Below the pieces are notes generated by a model. The model made no database searches. It was not told the DNA's origin and saw only the letters and a program-made list of their open reading frames with translations. Below are positions 35,517 through 44,940 of a DNA stretch of 64,000 nucleotides, in pieces (the first letter of the stretch is position 1; the number at the start of each line of letters is the position of its first letter). A program made the translations under genes and the position numbers. This DNA is from Planctomycetales bacterium 10988 (GTDB lineage: Bacteria > Planctomycetota > Planctomycetia > Pirellulales > Pb10988): the NCBI GenBank assembly GCA_009664345.1, contig CP043547.1, positions 4,120,709-4,184,708 on the forward strand, given 5' to 3'.

Positions 35517-37028
35517 ATGATCGCCCGCTTTCCGCTTTATTTGCTTCTCTTCCTTGGCTCACTGCCGGGAGTGGGAAAGCTCGCCGCTGGAGCCGAACGC
35601 CCGAATGTCTTGTTTATCGCGATCGATGATTTGAATGATTGGATCGGCTGCCTTGATGGGCATCCGCAAGCCTTGACGCCGAACATTGATCGCCTGGCCG
35701 AACGCGGGGTTCTCTTTACGAATGCCCACTGTGCGGCGACGGCGTGCAATCCTTCCAGGGCGGCGATTTTTAGCGGGGTGTTGCCGACGAAGAACGGCGT
35801 CTGGTCGAATGACAGCAAGCGTCTGCTGGTGCAACATCCCGACATGCTCGTCCTGCCGAGGGCGTTTGCGGAGTCGGGCTATCGGACCTTCGGCACCGGA
35901 AAAATGCTGCATTCGTCCTCTTCCAACAAAGCGATGTTCCAAGAGAGCTTCACGACCGAGCAACGCTGGAGCCCCCTGACCCGCGCGGAGGCGAAGTACA
36001 CGCCGGAGGAACTTCCGACGAAAGGAACCGATCATCCTCGACATGAAGCTCGTTTGCCGAGTGGCGAAACGGTCGTCTTGCCGCTAAACGGGATGCCTTC
36101 GGATCGCAACCCCGACAAGCGCGACGGGGAGTCTTTCGACTGGGGGCCGATGGACGTCGAGGACGCGACGATGGGCGATACGCAGATTACCGACTGGGCG
36201 ATCAAGCGGCTGGAAAAATCTTGGAAAAAGCCGTTCTTTCTCGGCGTGGGCTACTATCGCCCTCATATTCCCTTGTGGGCACCGAAAGCTTACTTCGAGC
36301 GTTTTGCAGGGGAAAAGATCATTCTGCCCTCGGTGAACGAGGATGATTTAAATGACCTGAGCGAGCTGGGCAAACGTTGGGCGATCGAGCCGATCACCGC
36401 CGGTAGTCATGCCACGGTCGTCAAGCACGGCGAGTGGGAAGCGGCCGTCGCGGCGTACTTGGCCTGCACGACATACGTCGATCATCAAATCGGTCGGCTG
36501 TTGAAAACCCTAGAGGACCGCGATCTCACCGAGAATACCATGATCGTTTTGTGGACCGATCACGGCTGGCATCTCGGAGAAAAAGAGCACTGGGGAAAGT
36601 GGACCGGCTGGGAACGTTCGACGCGTGTGCCGTTGATCCTCGTGCCTCCGCAAGGGACGAAGCACGCATTCGCCCCAGGCGGAACCCGTTGCGATGCCCC
36701 GGTGAGCCTGCTCGACCTTTATCCTACGTTGACGGAAATCTGCCAGGTCGAGCCCCGATCCGGACTTGATGGCGAGTCGTTACTTCCCCTGTTGCAAAAG
36801 CCCGATCAGTCCAGCGATCGGATTGTCGTTTCCACCTTCGATCGCGGCAATGTTTCACTCCGTTCGGCAAAGTTCCGCTACCTTCGCTATGCCGATGGCA
36901 CGGAGGAACTTTACGATCTCGTCGGCGATCCGCATGAATGGACAAACCTCCTTTCCCAAGATCGTTATGAAGCAGAACTCCAGCATTTCCGCGACTATCT
37001 CGCAACAACCGCTCTCACTTCAGAGTGA
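35517..37028 (+). CDS. Secreted sulfatase, iduronate-2-sulfatase-like
   Basis: 503 residues starting at ATG 35517 (GGAG upstream) with a signal peptide (FPLYLLLFLGSLPGVGKLAAG). RPNVLFIAIDDLNDW gives the metal-binding Asp pair, and CNPSRAAIFSG (near residue 77) is the C-x-P-S-R sulfatase signature whose Cys becomes formylglycine. LWTDHGWHLGEKEHWGKW is the second metal/active-site block. The overall layout matches iduronate-2-sulfatase-type enzymes, which remove sulfate from sugar polymers. The gene is divergent from the DUF1080 gene. Exact substrate cannot be read from the sequence. Confidence 0.93.
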   Translation: MIARFPLYLLLFLGSLPGVGKLAAGAERPNVLFIAIDDLNDWIGCLDGHPQALTPNIDRLAERGVLFTNAHCAATACNPSRAAIFSGVLPTKNGVWSNDSKRLLVQHPDMLVLPRAFAESGYRTFGTGKMLHSSSSNKAMFQESFTTEQRWSPLTRAEAKYTPEELPTKGTDHPRHEARLPSGETVVLPLNGMPSDRNPDKRDGESFDWGPMDVEDATMGDTQITDWAIKRLEKSWKKPFFLGVGYYRPHIPLWAPKAYFERFAGEKIILPSVNEDDLNDLSELGKRWAIEPITAGSHATVVKHGEWEAAVAAYLACTTYVDHQIGRLLKTLEDRDLTENTMIVLWTDHGWHLGEKEHWGKWTGWERSTRVPLILVPPQGTKHAFAPGGTRCDAPVSLLDLYPTLTEICQVEPRSGLDGESLLPLLQKPDQSSDRIVVSTFDRGNVSLRSAKFRYLRYADGTEELYDLVGDPHEWTNLLSQDRYEAELQHFRDYLATTALTSE

Positions 37029-37227
37029 TGATTGAATTTCTCCAGAGGGCTGAATCGTCACATTTGGACCTTCGCCCTAGTGGCTTTGCGGTAAAATTCG
37101 AATAAAAGTAATTTACATTCTGGATTTTCTTGTTACTTTAAAAGGGCTACCAAAACAAAGGATTCCTTGTAACTAGGAAACAAGGAGGCCGCTTACCAAC
37201 CTTCCTTCCCAGGGGCACGCGAAGAGC

Positions 37228-39780
37228 ATGATTGGGCCAACCTCCCTCGAACAAATCAAAAAGTACTTTTTGCAAACAACTTCGAACCCGCAACCCACCT
37301 CCCTTTGGTTGGAACGTCTCGAAGGTCGGCAACTCCTCGCAGGCGATCCACTTTTGATCGACCTCCAGGGCGGAGCGGGAAGCTCGGAGCCGGCGGATTT
37401 TACCGAAGTCAATGGCACCGCTTTCTTCTCGGCGAACGGAGGCAGCGAAGGCCGAGAACTCTGGATCAGCGATGGGACCCCCGACGGGACGATGCTTGTG
37501 AAGGATATTGAACCCGCCGGCGGCTCCGATCCTTCGAGCATGGTGAATATGAATGGGACGCTCTTTTTCACGGCAAATACTGCCAGTTATGGGCGGGAAC
37601 TCTGGATCAGCGATGGCACGTCTACCGGCACGCAACTTGTGAAAGACCTGCAAGCCGGTCCCACTTCGAGCGAAGTAGAGAATCTGATCAATGCGAACGG
37701 AACCCTCTTTTTTACGGCCAACGATGGCAGCACCGGGGTCGAACTTTGGAAGAGCGATGGCACTTCCATCGGCACGGAGCTCGTTGCGAATCTGTTTAAG
37801 GGCATGGGTAGTTCCTCTCCTTCTCAACTGACCGAGATCGATGGCACAGTCTATTTCACTGCGAACGATGGTTGTTTCGGCTTTGAACTTTGGCGAACCG
37901 ACGATAGCTCGGCTGGCGTGCAACTGGTCAAAGACCTCAATCCAAGCTTCAACAGTTCCGCTCCTGAAGAGCTGACCGAGGTGAACGGCACCCTCTTTTT
38001 TACGGCCGATGACGGATCGGTAGGTCGAGAAATTTGGCTCACCGACGGCACTTCAAGCGGAACGGTTTTGCTTTTCAACATTCTTCCTGGCAGCGGAAGT
38101 TCCGACCCTCACGAGCTGACGAATGTGAACGGTACCCTCTTCTTCGTGGCCGATGGGGGGCTGTATGGGCCGGAGTTGAATAAGAGCAATGGCACTTCCG
38201 GCGGCACGCAGATCGTCAAAGATATCTTCCCCTCGGCGACAGGCTCTTACCCGGAATCGCTTACAAATGTAAACGGTACACTCTTTTTCACTGCCGATAA
38301 TGCCACCCAAGGCCAGGAGCTATGGAAGAGTGACGGCACGAACCCTGGCACGGTTTTGGTCAAAGAAATCAATACGAGTGGCGATAGCGATGCGATCGGT
38401 TTGACCAACGTGGATGGTACGTTCTATTTCCTGGCTAACGACGGTAGCGCGGGGTTGGAACTTTGGACAAGTGACGGCACCTCCGGGGGAACGGAGCTGG
38501 TTGAAAATATCAACCCCGGCGATGCCGATGCTTTCGATAGCGGGGATTATCATCTAGCCAATCTCAACGGCACCCTCTTTTTCTCGGCGAGCGATGGGAG
38601 TTCCGGAGTGGAACTTTGGGTGCTGACCACCACGACCCCAACGCCGCTGATTGTCACCGGGACCGGTCCAGGAAGTCCTTCGATCGTCCGAGTCCTCGGT
38701 GCAGGGGGTTCGGAACTGCGGAACTTTGCTCCTTATACGGAAGCTTTCACCGGAGGCGTGCGCGTGGCCACCGGCGATATCAACGGCGACGGCGTGCTCG
38801 ATATCGTGACCGCGGCGGGACCGGGCGGCGGCCCCCATATTCAGGTCTTCGATAGTAGCACCGGCGGCCTGATCGAAGGGAGTCCTAACAATTTTTATGC
38901 CTATGCCCCCAACGTCACCGTCGGGGTTTTCGTCGCGGTGGGCGATGTGAATGACGATGGCTTCGACGATATCATCACGTCTGCCGATGCCGGAGGCGGC
39001 CCGCATATTAAGGTCTTCAGTGGCGAAGATGGTTCGGTTCTCACCGAGTTTTATGCGTATGATCCAAACTTCACTGGTGGCGTTCGCGTCGCGGCTGGGG
39101 ATGTTGATGGCAACGGCACTGCGGAAATCATCACCGCGCCCGGAGCCGGTGGCGGTCCGCATATTCGGGTCTTTGAAGGAACGACTGGCATGCAAATGCC
39201 CGGGGCGGCGACGAACTTTTATGCCTACGCCCCGAATGTTCTCACTGGAGTTTATGTAGCTTCCGGCGATGTGGATGGCGATGGCAAGGACGATATCCTC
39301 ACCGCGCCCGGAGCCGGCGGCGGTCCGCATGTGAAAGTCTTCAGTTCCGAAGATGCTTCGCTGTTGCAAAACTTTTATGCTTACGATCCGGCTTTCACCG
39401 GCGGCGTGCGGATTGCGGCGGCCGATCTCAATCAAGATACGTTCGCCGACATTCTCACCGTGCCTGGTCCCTCGGGCGGCCCACATACTCGGGCTTTCAG
39501 TGGCGTCGACCTGACCGAGCTCGCCAACTTCTATTCCGGCTCGCCTGCTGCTACCGAAGGTCTCTTCATCGCCGGGGGCATCAGTACCGTCCCTGCCGGG
39601 AACTTCGAACCGATGTCCGCCCCGCTTTCCTCATTCTTTACCGCCGAAGCGAGCAACCCCACGGAAACCCTCAACTTCGAAACTTTCAACAAAAAGAAAT
39701 CCTGGTTCGACACCGCCGAAGAATTTTACTCCCAACCCAAAGAAATCGACGACCTCTTCAGCGGCCTCGGCATTTGGTAG
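37228..39780 (+). CDS. Surface protein with ELWxSDGT and FG-GAP repeats
   Basis: 850 residues. The leader ends in LERLEGRQLLAG, the N-terminal motif of many large planctomycete surface proteins, here without a clear classical signal peptide. Nine repeats of about 47 residues follow (NGTLFFTA, then ELWKSDGT and GTxLVKDI), probably blades of a beta-propeller. Residues about 490-800 hold five FG-GAP/VCBS-type repeats (GDVDGDGKDDILTAPGAGG with GPHVKVF), with DxDGxxD calcium sites. The C-terminus is acidic. It is probably an extracellular adhesion or matrix protein. It stands alone between the sulfatase gene and a tRNA. Confidence 0.88.
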   Translation: MIGPTSLEQIKKYFLQTTSNPQPTSLWLERLEGRQLLAGDPLLIDLQGGAGSSEPADFTEVNGTAFFSANGGSEGRELWISDGTPDGTMLVKDIEPAGGSDPSSMVNMNGTLFFTANTASYGRELWISDGTSTGTQLVKDLQAGPTSSEVENLINANGTLFFTANDGSTGVELWKSDGTSIGTELVANLFKGMGSSSPSQLTEIDGTVYFTANDGCFGFELWRTDDSSAGVQLVKDLNPSFNSSAPEELTEVNGTLFFTADDGSVGREIWLTDGTSSGTVLLFNILPGSGSSDPHELTNVNGTLFFVADGGLYGPELNKSNGTSGGTQIVKDIFPSATGSYPESLTNVNGTLFFTADNATQGQELWKSDGTNPGTVLVKEINTSGDSDAIGLTNVDGTFYFLANDGSAGLELWTSDGTSGGTELVENINPGDADAFDSGDYHLANLNGTLFFSASDGSSGVELWVLTTTTPTPLIVTGTGPGSPSIVRVLGAGGSELRNFAPYTEAFTGGVRVATGDINGDGVLDIVTAAGPGGGPHIQVFDSSTGGLIEGSPNNFYAYAPNVTVGVFVAVGDVNDDGFDDIITSADAGGGPHIKVFSGEDGSVLTEFYAYDPNFTGGVRVAAGDVDGNGTAEIITAPGAGGGPHIRVFEGTTGMQMPGAATNFYAYAPNVLTGVYVASGDVDGDGKDDILTAPGAGGGPHVKVFSSEDASLLQNFYAYDPAFTGGVRIAAADLNQDTFADILTVPGPSGGPHTRAFSGVDLTELANFYSGSPAATEGLFIAGGISTVPAGNFEPMSAPLSSFFTAEASNPTETLNFETFNKKKSWFDTAEEFYSQPKEIDDLFSGLGIW

Positions 39781-39871
39781 TGTTTTACTTTTGTAAAGAA
39801 CGCCCGAAGCAAACGGTTTGTTCTCTCGAATACTAAGAAGTGAGAAGACGAGTGAAGCAAAAAAGAAATAA

Positions 39872-39944
39872 TAGGCCTGGAGGGATTCGAACCCCCGACC
39901 AAGGAATTATGAGTTCCCTGCTCTAACCATTGAGCTACAGGCCC
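39872..39944 (-). tRNA. tRNA with anticodon CAU (Met or Ile2)
   Basis: The reverse complement folds as a full tRNA: acceptor GGGCCTG, D arm GCTC-AATGGTTA-GAGC, anticodon stem GGGAA with loop CTCATAA, T arm GGGGG-TTCGAAT-CCCTC (one weak pair), and CAGGCCT closing the acceptor. The anticodon is CAU. CAU can be elongator Met, or Ile2 after lysidine change; the sequence does not settle it. CCA is not encoded. Confidence 0.93.
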
Positions 39945-40074
39945 GATTATTTCTTGGTTCGTAAGGAATGAGTTGGGAATTTTGAGAGGTGAATATGTAG
40001 GAAGGCACGAACAGTCTACCCCATTTTGCCGGGGAACCGCAAGTAGCTTCCTTTGTAAGGGCCGTTGGAGGAGA

Positions 40075-41178
40075 CTACCATTGGCAAAGGTCTTCCAACT
40101 CCTGAATATATTCCAAAGCCTCTTCGATCTCCGGCACCGGAACCCCTCGGCGGCGGCCTTTGCGGTCGCATTCGCCCAGTTGGAGCAAGTCTTCAAAATT
40201 TTCGGAACTCGACAATCGCCGGTGAGCACGCTGCCCCAAAGTCCCGTCGTGCAGGGCATGGACCTCCATATGATGGGCAATCAGCCAGGTCGTCCGATCC
40301 GTGATGTATCCTTCCAAGGCTTCGAGGCCGACATGCACATGATCAAGCGGATCGATCGCCTTGCCGACATCGTGCAACAACGCCGCCAGCAGAAACTCTT
40401 CATCATAAGGGTGCATCTCGCGGGCGAGGTCGAACACCTGCAAGCTATGCGTCAGGGCATCGCCTTCAGGGTGGTACTTCGGCGACTGCCGCACTTCCTC
40501 TAATGGAGCAAGCAAACTCTGATAAACGGCGAACCGATCGACTGATCCTTCTTCCGTATAGATGTCGGAATCCTCGTAGCCAGGGTATTCGCCCTCCAAA
40601 AATTGCTCCAACTCCGCGATACTCTTCCGCTCAATCGCCTTGCCGGTGATCGAACTTTTAAACACGTAATGGGCTTGATTTTCGTCATACAAAGTAAGTT
40701 CAAAAGGAAATTGCTCGCGAACATGAATGTGGCGAAAGATTTGACTTTCCCCTTGTTTGCGGACCTGTTTCCGTTCGGTGTCGTAAACCAAACCGGCCTC
40801 GTCGAGCGTATGCGTAACCGCATGCAGACTATCCGAAAACAGGTGCAAATCGATATCCGACCCATCACGAACATGTCCGGTAAGAACACTTCCGATCAAA
40901 CGAGGACGAAACGCCTGGAGCCGCTTCATCATTCGCAAGGCAGCAAACCGCATCTCGCGGAGTCGCGACGTTCGCTCATCCCCTTCAAAGAGACGCGCAA
41001 ACGAGAGAACTTGTTCGCGAATTTCTCGATTACTGGGCAAATCGTTTGGCTTAAGGGAACCCCGGCAGAGACGCCGACCAGCTTTCAACTTCGCCCTCAG
41101 GTATTCGCTTTCTTCGCGAAAATACATAATCCGGGCGGCTTCAAACGCAATTTGAAGTCGTAATTTATCCTTAGACAT
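40075..41178 (-). CDS. Nucleotidyltransferase-HD domain protein
   Basis: 367 residues. The pol-beta-type nucleotidyltransferase has LIGSVLTGHVRDGSDIDLHLF (near residue 97), with the GS and DxD pattern. The HD hydrolase part has HSLQVF and LLAALLHDVGKAID (near 285) with a further conserved Asp and His (LDHVHVG). This combination occurs in bacterial tRNA CCA-adding enzymes and in GlnD-like regulators, but the protein is too short and differs in the neck region. It lies 130 bases from the tRNA and on the same strand. RNA or nucleotide metabolism is inferred, with no firm substrate. Confidence 0.8.
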   Translation of the reverse strand: MSKDKLRLQIAFEAARIMYFREESEYLRAKLKAGRRLCRGSLKPNDLPSNREIREQVLSFARLFEGDERTSRLREMRFAALRMMKRLQAFRPRLIGSVLTGHVRDGSDIDLHLFSDSLHAVTHTLDEAGLVYDTERKQVRKQGESQIFRHIHVREQFPFELTLYDENQAHYVFKSSITGKAIERKSIAELEQFLEGEYPGYEDSDIYTEEGSVDRFAVYQSLLAPLEEVRQSPKYHPEGDALTHSLQVFDLAREMHPYDEEFLLAALLHDVGKAIDPLDHVHVGLEALEGYITDRTTWLIAHHMEVHALHDGTLGQRAHRRLSSSENFEDLLQLGECDRKGRRRGVPVPEIEEALEYIQELEDLCQW

Positions 41179-41574
41179 GGCAGGCTATCGCATCTCTCGA
41201 TAGCAATGACAGAGTAAAAAAGGAAAGAAAGTTCGTCTCTCTATTATAACAAAAACCCCCGCCCAAAAAAGTGATGAAATTGGACTCGACTGAAAAACAA
41301 TCCTTCTTACCACGCAGGTGTTTTTCAAATGGTTTTACTGACAGTTCCCCAGCACAAAACAACATGCAAGCTGCCCGCAGAGCAACCTACTAAATAATAA
41401 AAGATCTATATTGGCCAATTCGTTTCTGTATAGAGTTTGAATTTAATTTTTCAATGATAGATATACATATAATTAAGGTTAAACTACTCAGTTTAAAATT
41501 CTAATTATTCTATCAAATGAAAAATTTATTGATTAATCAATAAATTGAATCGCTTTAATGAACGGATGGGAAGT
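41179..41574. other. A/T-rich intergenic region
   Basis: About 400 bases with no convincing frame, very A/T-rich from 41390 on. It would hold the promoter of the nucleotidyltransferase-HD gene. Nothing else is seen. Confidence 0.6.
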
Positions 41575-42117
41575 CTATCCTAAAATTAAAACCAAGAGGC
41601 CGCGGTGGATGGCTTTGGCTTCTTGAAGGATGGTGGTCCAAGCATTAATAAAGTCTTTTAGTTCGTCGGCGGATTCGATATCTACTCCGCTTTCTTCGAT
41701 CGATAATTCTACAAGAGGAAGAATCTCGTTAAGGTTGATTTCTTCGCGCAAGTCAAGATATTCAAGGACGGTCGATGGCGATAAAGCAGAGGCAACAAAG
41801 AGTCCTTGGCGATCCCCGAACTCAATCTCTAAAGGAGCCTCAAATTCTTCATCTTCATCCTCTTCACGAAGTGTCAGACTGAAGGCGGTTAAAAATTTCC
41901 CAAACTTATAAAAAGTCTCTTCGTCAAGTCGATCATAAAGCGACCAAAACATTTCTCCAACGGCGGAGTTTATTCTTTCATTTTCAATCTCGTTAGTATT
42001 GGAAGGCGTTGCCAGCCATGTTTCTCCGCGATCGATGCACTCAAACCAAGCCGGTTCCTCACCCGACCAAATTTTTAACATCTCTTCCCAATCTACCAAA
42101 ACAGCACCCATTTCCAC
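41575..42117 (-). CDS. Acidic hypothetical protein, 180 aa
   Basis: An acidic soluble protein (Glu-rich, REEDEDEEFE in the middle) with Trp in the first 40 residues. Starts at 42117 or two codons later. No signal peptide and no known domain. It may be a small immunity- or chaperone-like protein, but nothing in the sequence proves that. It is isolated between A/T-rich spacers. Confidence 0.6.
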   Translation of the reverse strand: MEMGAVLVDWEEMLKIWSGEEPAWFECIDRGETWLATPSNTNEIENERINSAVGEMFWSLYDRLDEETFYKFGKFLTAFSLTLREEDEDEEFEAPLEIEFGDRQGLFVASALSPSTVLEYLDLREEINLNEILPLVELSIEESGVDIESADELKDFINAWTTILQEAKAIHRGLLVLILG

Positions 42118-42415
42118 CGTAAGGTCCTTCTTTAAAAAAAGCTTTTTTGTATGAGGAAGTGAAATCTAACTTTGCCGACAACGAAGCTTATTTCTTCTTG
42201 TTTCTCTACCAGTCATTCTCCTATCCCGCAGCATTCCACTCTGGTTGAATTGCTGTCAAGGCGATTGTCTGCCGGGCATATTTTTAAAACATCAGGGCTA
42301 AAGACAGGGCCTTAGAGACAAAATTATCCACATTTTCAGCGGCACAGTGTTTGCTTACCTATGCCTCCACGTAATTCGAAAATTTCTCTATTTATTATAT
42401 TTTTTGGAGGCACAA
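42118..42415. other. Intergenic region between divergent genes
   Basis: About 300 bases between the acidic protein gene and the alcohol dehydrogenase gene. It should hold both promoters; no clear pair of boxes stands out. Confidence 0.5.
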
Positions 42416-43588
42416 ATGAAAGCGGTAACTTGGCATGGGACAAACGATATCCGGTGTGACAAGGTCAATGATCCCAAAATCGAAGAACCTACGGATGCCA
42501 TTATACGCATCACTTGCAGTGGTATCTGTGGAAGCGATTTGCATTTAATGAGCGGGAATATGGCTGGAATGGAATCCGGAGATGTGATCGGCCATGAACC
42601 GATGGGAATCGTGGAAGAAGTAGGAAAAGAAGTGACTCGGTTGAAGAAGGGGGATCGCGTGGTGGTCCCGTTTACGATTTCCTGCGGACATTGCTTCTTC
42701 TGTGAACGCCAAATGTATTCGCTGTGTGACGAGTCTAATCCGAACGCGGACCAAGCGGCGGAAATTATGGGGCAATCGCCGGCAGGACTCTTCGGCTATT
42801 CGCATCTCTTAGGGGGCTTTGCGGGTGGACAGGCAGAGGCCTTGCGGGTTCCTTACGCTGATGTGGGACCGATTAAGGTCGAAAGTGATCTTGGTGATGA
42901 AGCGGTTGTGTTTCTTAGCGATATTTTCCCCACCGGGTATATGGCGGCGGAAAATGCGGATATCGAATCGGGCGATACCGTGGCGATTTGGGGATGTGGA
43001 CCGGTGGCCCAGTTCTGCATTCAATCCGCTTGGCTGCTGGGGGCAAAACGAGTCATCGCCATTGATCGTGTTCCCGAACGCTTGGCGATGGCCCGAGAGC
43101 ATGGGAAGGCCGAAATCATTGACTACTCAAAACAAGACGTTTACGAGACCTTAATGGAAATGACTTCAGGACGAGGCCCGGATCGCTGCATTGATGCCGT
43201 TGGTGCTGAAGCGCATGCTTCCAACACATGGACCGCGACAGCCGAGCGAGCCAAGGAGATGGTGGGCCTCAACGAAAATGCTCCGCATGCGATCAACGAG
43301 GCCATTAAGTGTTGTCGAAAGGGAGGCACGCTCAGCATTCCCGGAGTTTATACAGACACGATCGACGGACTAGCACTTGGCCCCTTGATGAATAAGGCCC
43401 TAACCGTGAAAACGGGGCAAACACATGTGCAGCGTTATCTCCAGCCTTTGTTGAAACACATTGAGGAAGGAGATATCGACCCGAGTTTTGTCATCACTCA
43501 CCGGGTTTCGTTGGATGAAGCCCCTAAGGCTTACGAAACTTTCCGCGATAAAGAAGATGGCTGCATCAAGGTCGTCATCAAACCTTAA
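42416..43588 (+). CDS. Zinc-dependent alcohol dehydrogenase
   Basis: 390 residues. ATG 42416 has TTGGAGG upstream; an ORF start 23 codons earlier is non-conserved. Catalytic zinc ligands are in [10 protein letters not shown] and [12 protein letters not shown]; the structural zinc has four Cys in [15 protein letters not shown]. The NAD site is WGCGPVAQF (near 200). Length and the long catalytic-site loop resemble the glutathione-independent formaldehyde dehydrogenase subfamily. The enzyme oxidises an alcohol or aldehyde with NAD(P). It has its own terminator. Confidence 0.88.
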   Translation: MKAVTWHGTNDIRCDKVNDPKIEEPTDAIIRITCSGICGSDLHLMSGNMAGMESGDVIGHEPMGIVEEVGKEVTRLKKGDRVVVPFTISCGHCFFCERQMYSLCDESNPNADQAAEIMGQSPAGLFGYSHLLGGFAGGQAEALRVPYADVGPIKVESDLGDEAVVFLSDIFPTGYMAAENADIESGDTVAIWGCGPVAQFCIQSAWLLGAKRVIAIDRVPERLAMAREHGKAEIIDYSKQDVYETLMEMTSGRGPDRCIDAVGAEAHASNTWTATAERAKEMVGLNENAPHAINEAIKCCRKGGTLSIPGVYTDTIDGLALGPLMNKALTVKTGQTHVQRYLQPLLKHIEEGDIDPSFVITHRVSLDEAPKAYETFRDKEDGCIKVVIKP

Positions 43589-43620
43589 CTTCTTCTATTG
43601 CAAGAAAGAGACCAAATTTA

Positions 43621-43659
43621 CCTCGCTCTCTAATCCTTTTTGGGAGAGCGAGGTTTTTT
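43621..43659 (+). terminator. Terminator after the alcohol dehydrogenase gene
   Basis: CCTCGCTCTC and GAGAGCGAGG form a 10-bp stem, followed by TTTTTT. Confidence 0.85.
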
Positions 43660-43854
43660 ATTACCTTGATGCTCCTAGACAAAATTCCGAACCGTCTGAC
43701 ATCCAACACGATTGACGGTTGACCAACGCAGAAGTGTATTCATTTATACATGAGGAATTTTGCCTTTTTTTGATTGGAATCCCCCCTCTGGCGCGGGAGT
43801 TGCTTAAGGTCCATCCATTCAATGTTGATCAAAGAACTATCGGAGTGAACGGGA

Positions 43855-44904
43855 ATGGCGACATCGGGGGTGACTGGTTGCGACGGGATTTTAGAGGCGA
43901 TTGGGGAGACCCCGTTGGTGCGATTGCGACGTTTTTTGGATGTGCCGGAGGTTGCCCTCTTTGCAAAGCTTGAAGCCTGCAATCCCGGCGGCAGTGCCAA
44001 AGATCGCCCCGCCCGACAGATGATTGAACATGCCTTGGATTGCGGGGAGATTGAAGAAGGAACGACGGTGATCGAGTCTTCTTCGGGGAATATGGGAATC
44101 GGGTTGGCTCAAGCCTGTCGGTACTACGGGCTTCCTTTTATTTGTGTTGTTGATCCGAATGCCCAGCCGCAAAACATTCAAATCATGAAGGCCCTCGGGG
44201 CTCAGATTGAAATGGTTCAAAAGCCTCTTGATGGGAGCTATCTCTCCGCACGCTGGCACCGGGTCCGGGAATTGCTCCGTAAAATCAAACCTAGCTTTTG
44301 GCCCAATCAATATGCAAATCAACAAAATCCGCTGGCTCATCAACTAGGGACGATTCGCGAAATTGATCATGCCCTCTCCGGCGATTTCGATTATCTTTTC
44401 GTAGCTACCAGCAGCACCGGGACCATTCAGGGATGCCGAGATTACCTACGACAACGAGGGCGGCGAGCCAAGGTCGTCGCGGTCGATGCGGTGGGGAGCA
44501 TGCTCTTTGGCGGAACCGCGGGAACGCGGAAGATTCCCGGCCTAGGTGCCGGGCGGGTTCCCCAACTGGCCGTCGGTCAGGAATTCGACCTTGTTCAGCG
44601 TGTTCGCGACATCGATTGTGTCATCGGCTGTCGCAGAATGGCCGCTCGCGAAGCGATCCTGGTGGGAGGTTCCGCCGGGGGAGTTCTGCAAACGATCCAT
44701 ACCTTATCTTCGCAATTGGCCGGCAAAACCTGCGTCGCGATCCTGCACGATTCGGGAACCCGTTACCTCGATACCGTCTTTTCTGATGAGTGGGTCATCC
44801 GCGAGACGGGTTATCTGCCGCAAGAAATTCAAGAATATATGAACGACCGTCCTCTTTCCTTATCAAATGCTACCTTGAGTCAAGAGGTAGCTGCCTCCCC
44901 TTGA
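43855..44904 (+). CDS. SbnA-like PLP-dependent synthase
   Basis: 349 residues of the cysteine-synthase fold. NPGGSAKDRPA carries the PLP lysine, SSSGNMGIGLA binds substrate and ATSSTGTIQGC holds the PLP phosphate. The layout, with ETPLVRLRRF at the start, fits SbnA, which joins phosphoserine and glutamate to make N-(2-amino-2-carboxyethyl)-glutamate on the way to diaminopropionate, better than a plain cysteine synthase. SbnB, the usual next enzyme, is missing; instead an FAD/NAD(P)-binding gene follows 36 bases away. Substrate assignment is inferred. Confidence 0.85.
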   Translation: MATSGVTGCDGILEAIGETPLVRLRRFLDVPEVALFAKLEACNPGGSAKDRPARQMIEHALDCGEIEEGTTVIESSSGNMGIGLAQACRYYGLPFICVVDPNAQPQNIQIMKALGAQIEMVQKPLDGSYLSARWHRVRELLRKIKPSFWPNQYANQQNPLAHQLGTIREIDHALSGDFDYLFVATSSTGTIQGCRDYLRQRGRRAKVVAVDAVGSMLFGGTAGTRKIPGLGAGRVPQLAVGQEFDLVQRVRDIDCVIGCRRMAAREAILVGGSAGGVLQTIHTLSSQLAGKTCVAILHDSGTRYLDTVFSDEWVIRETGYLPQEIQEYMNDRPLSLSNATLSQEVAASP

Positions 44905-44940
44905 TGTCCTCCATCAATCTACGTGAGACCGAGAACAATC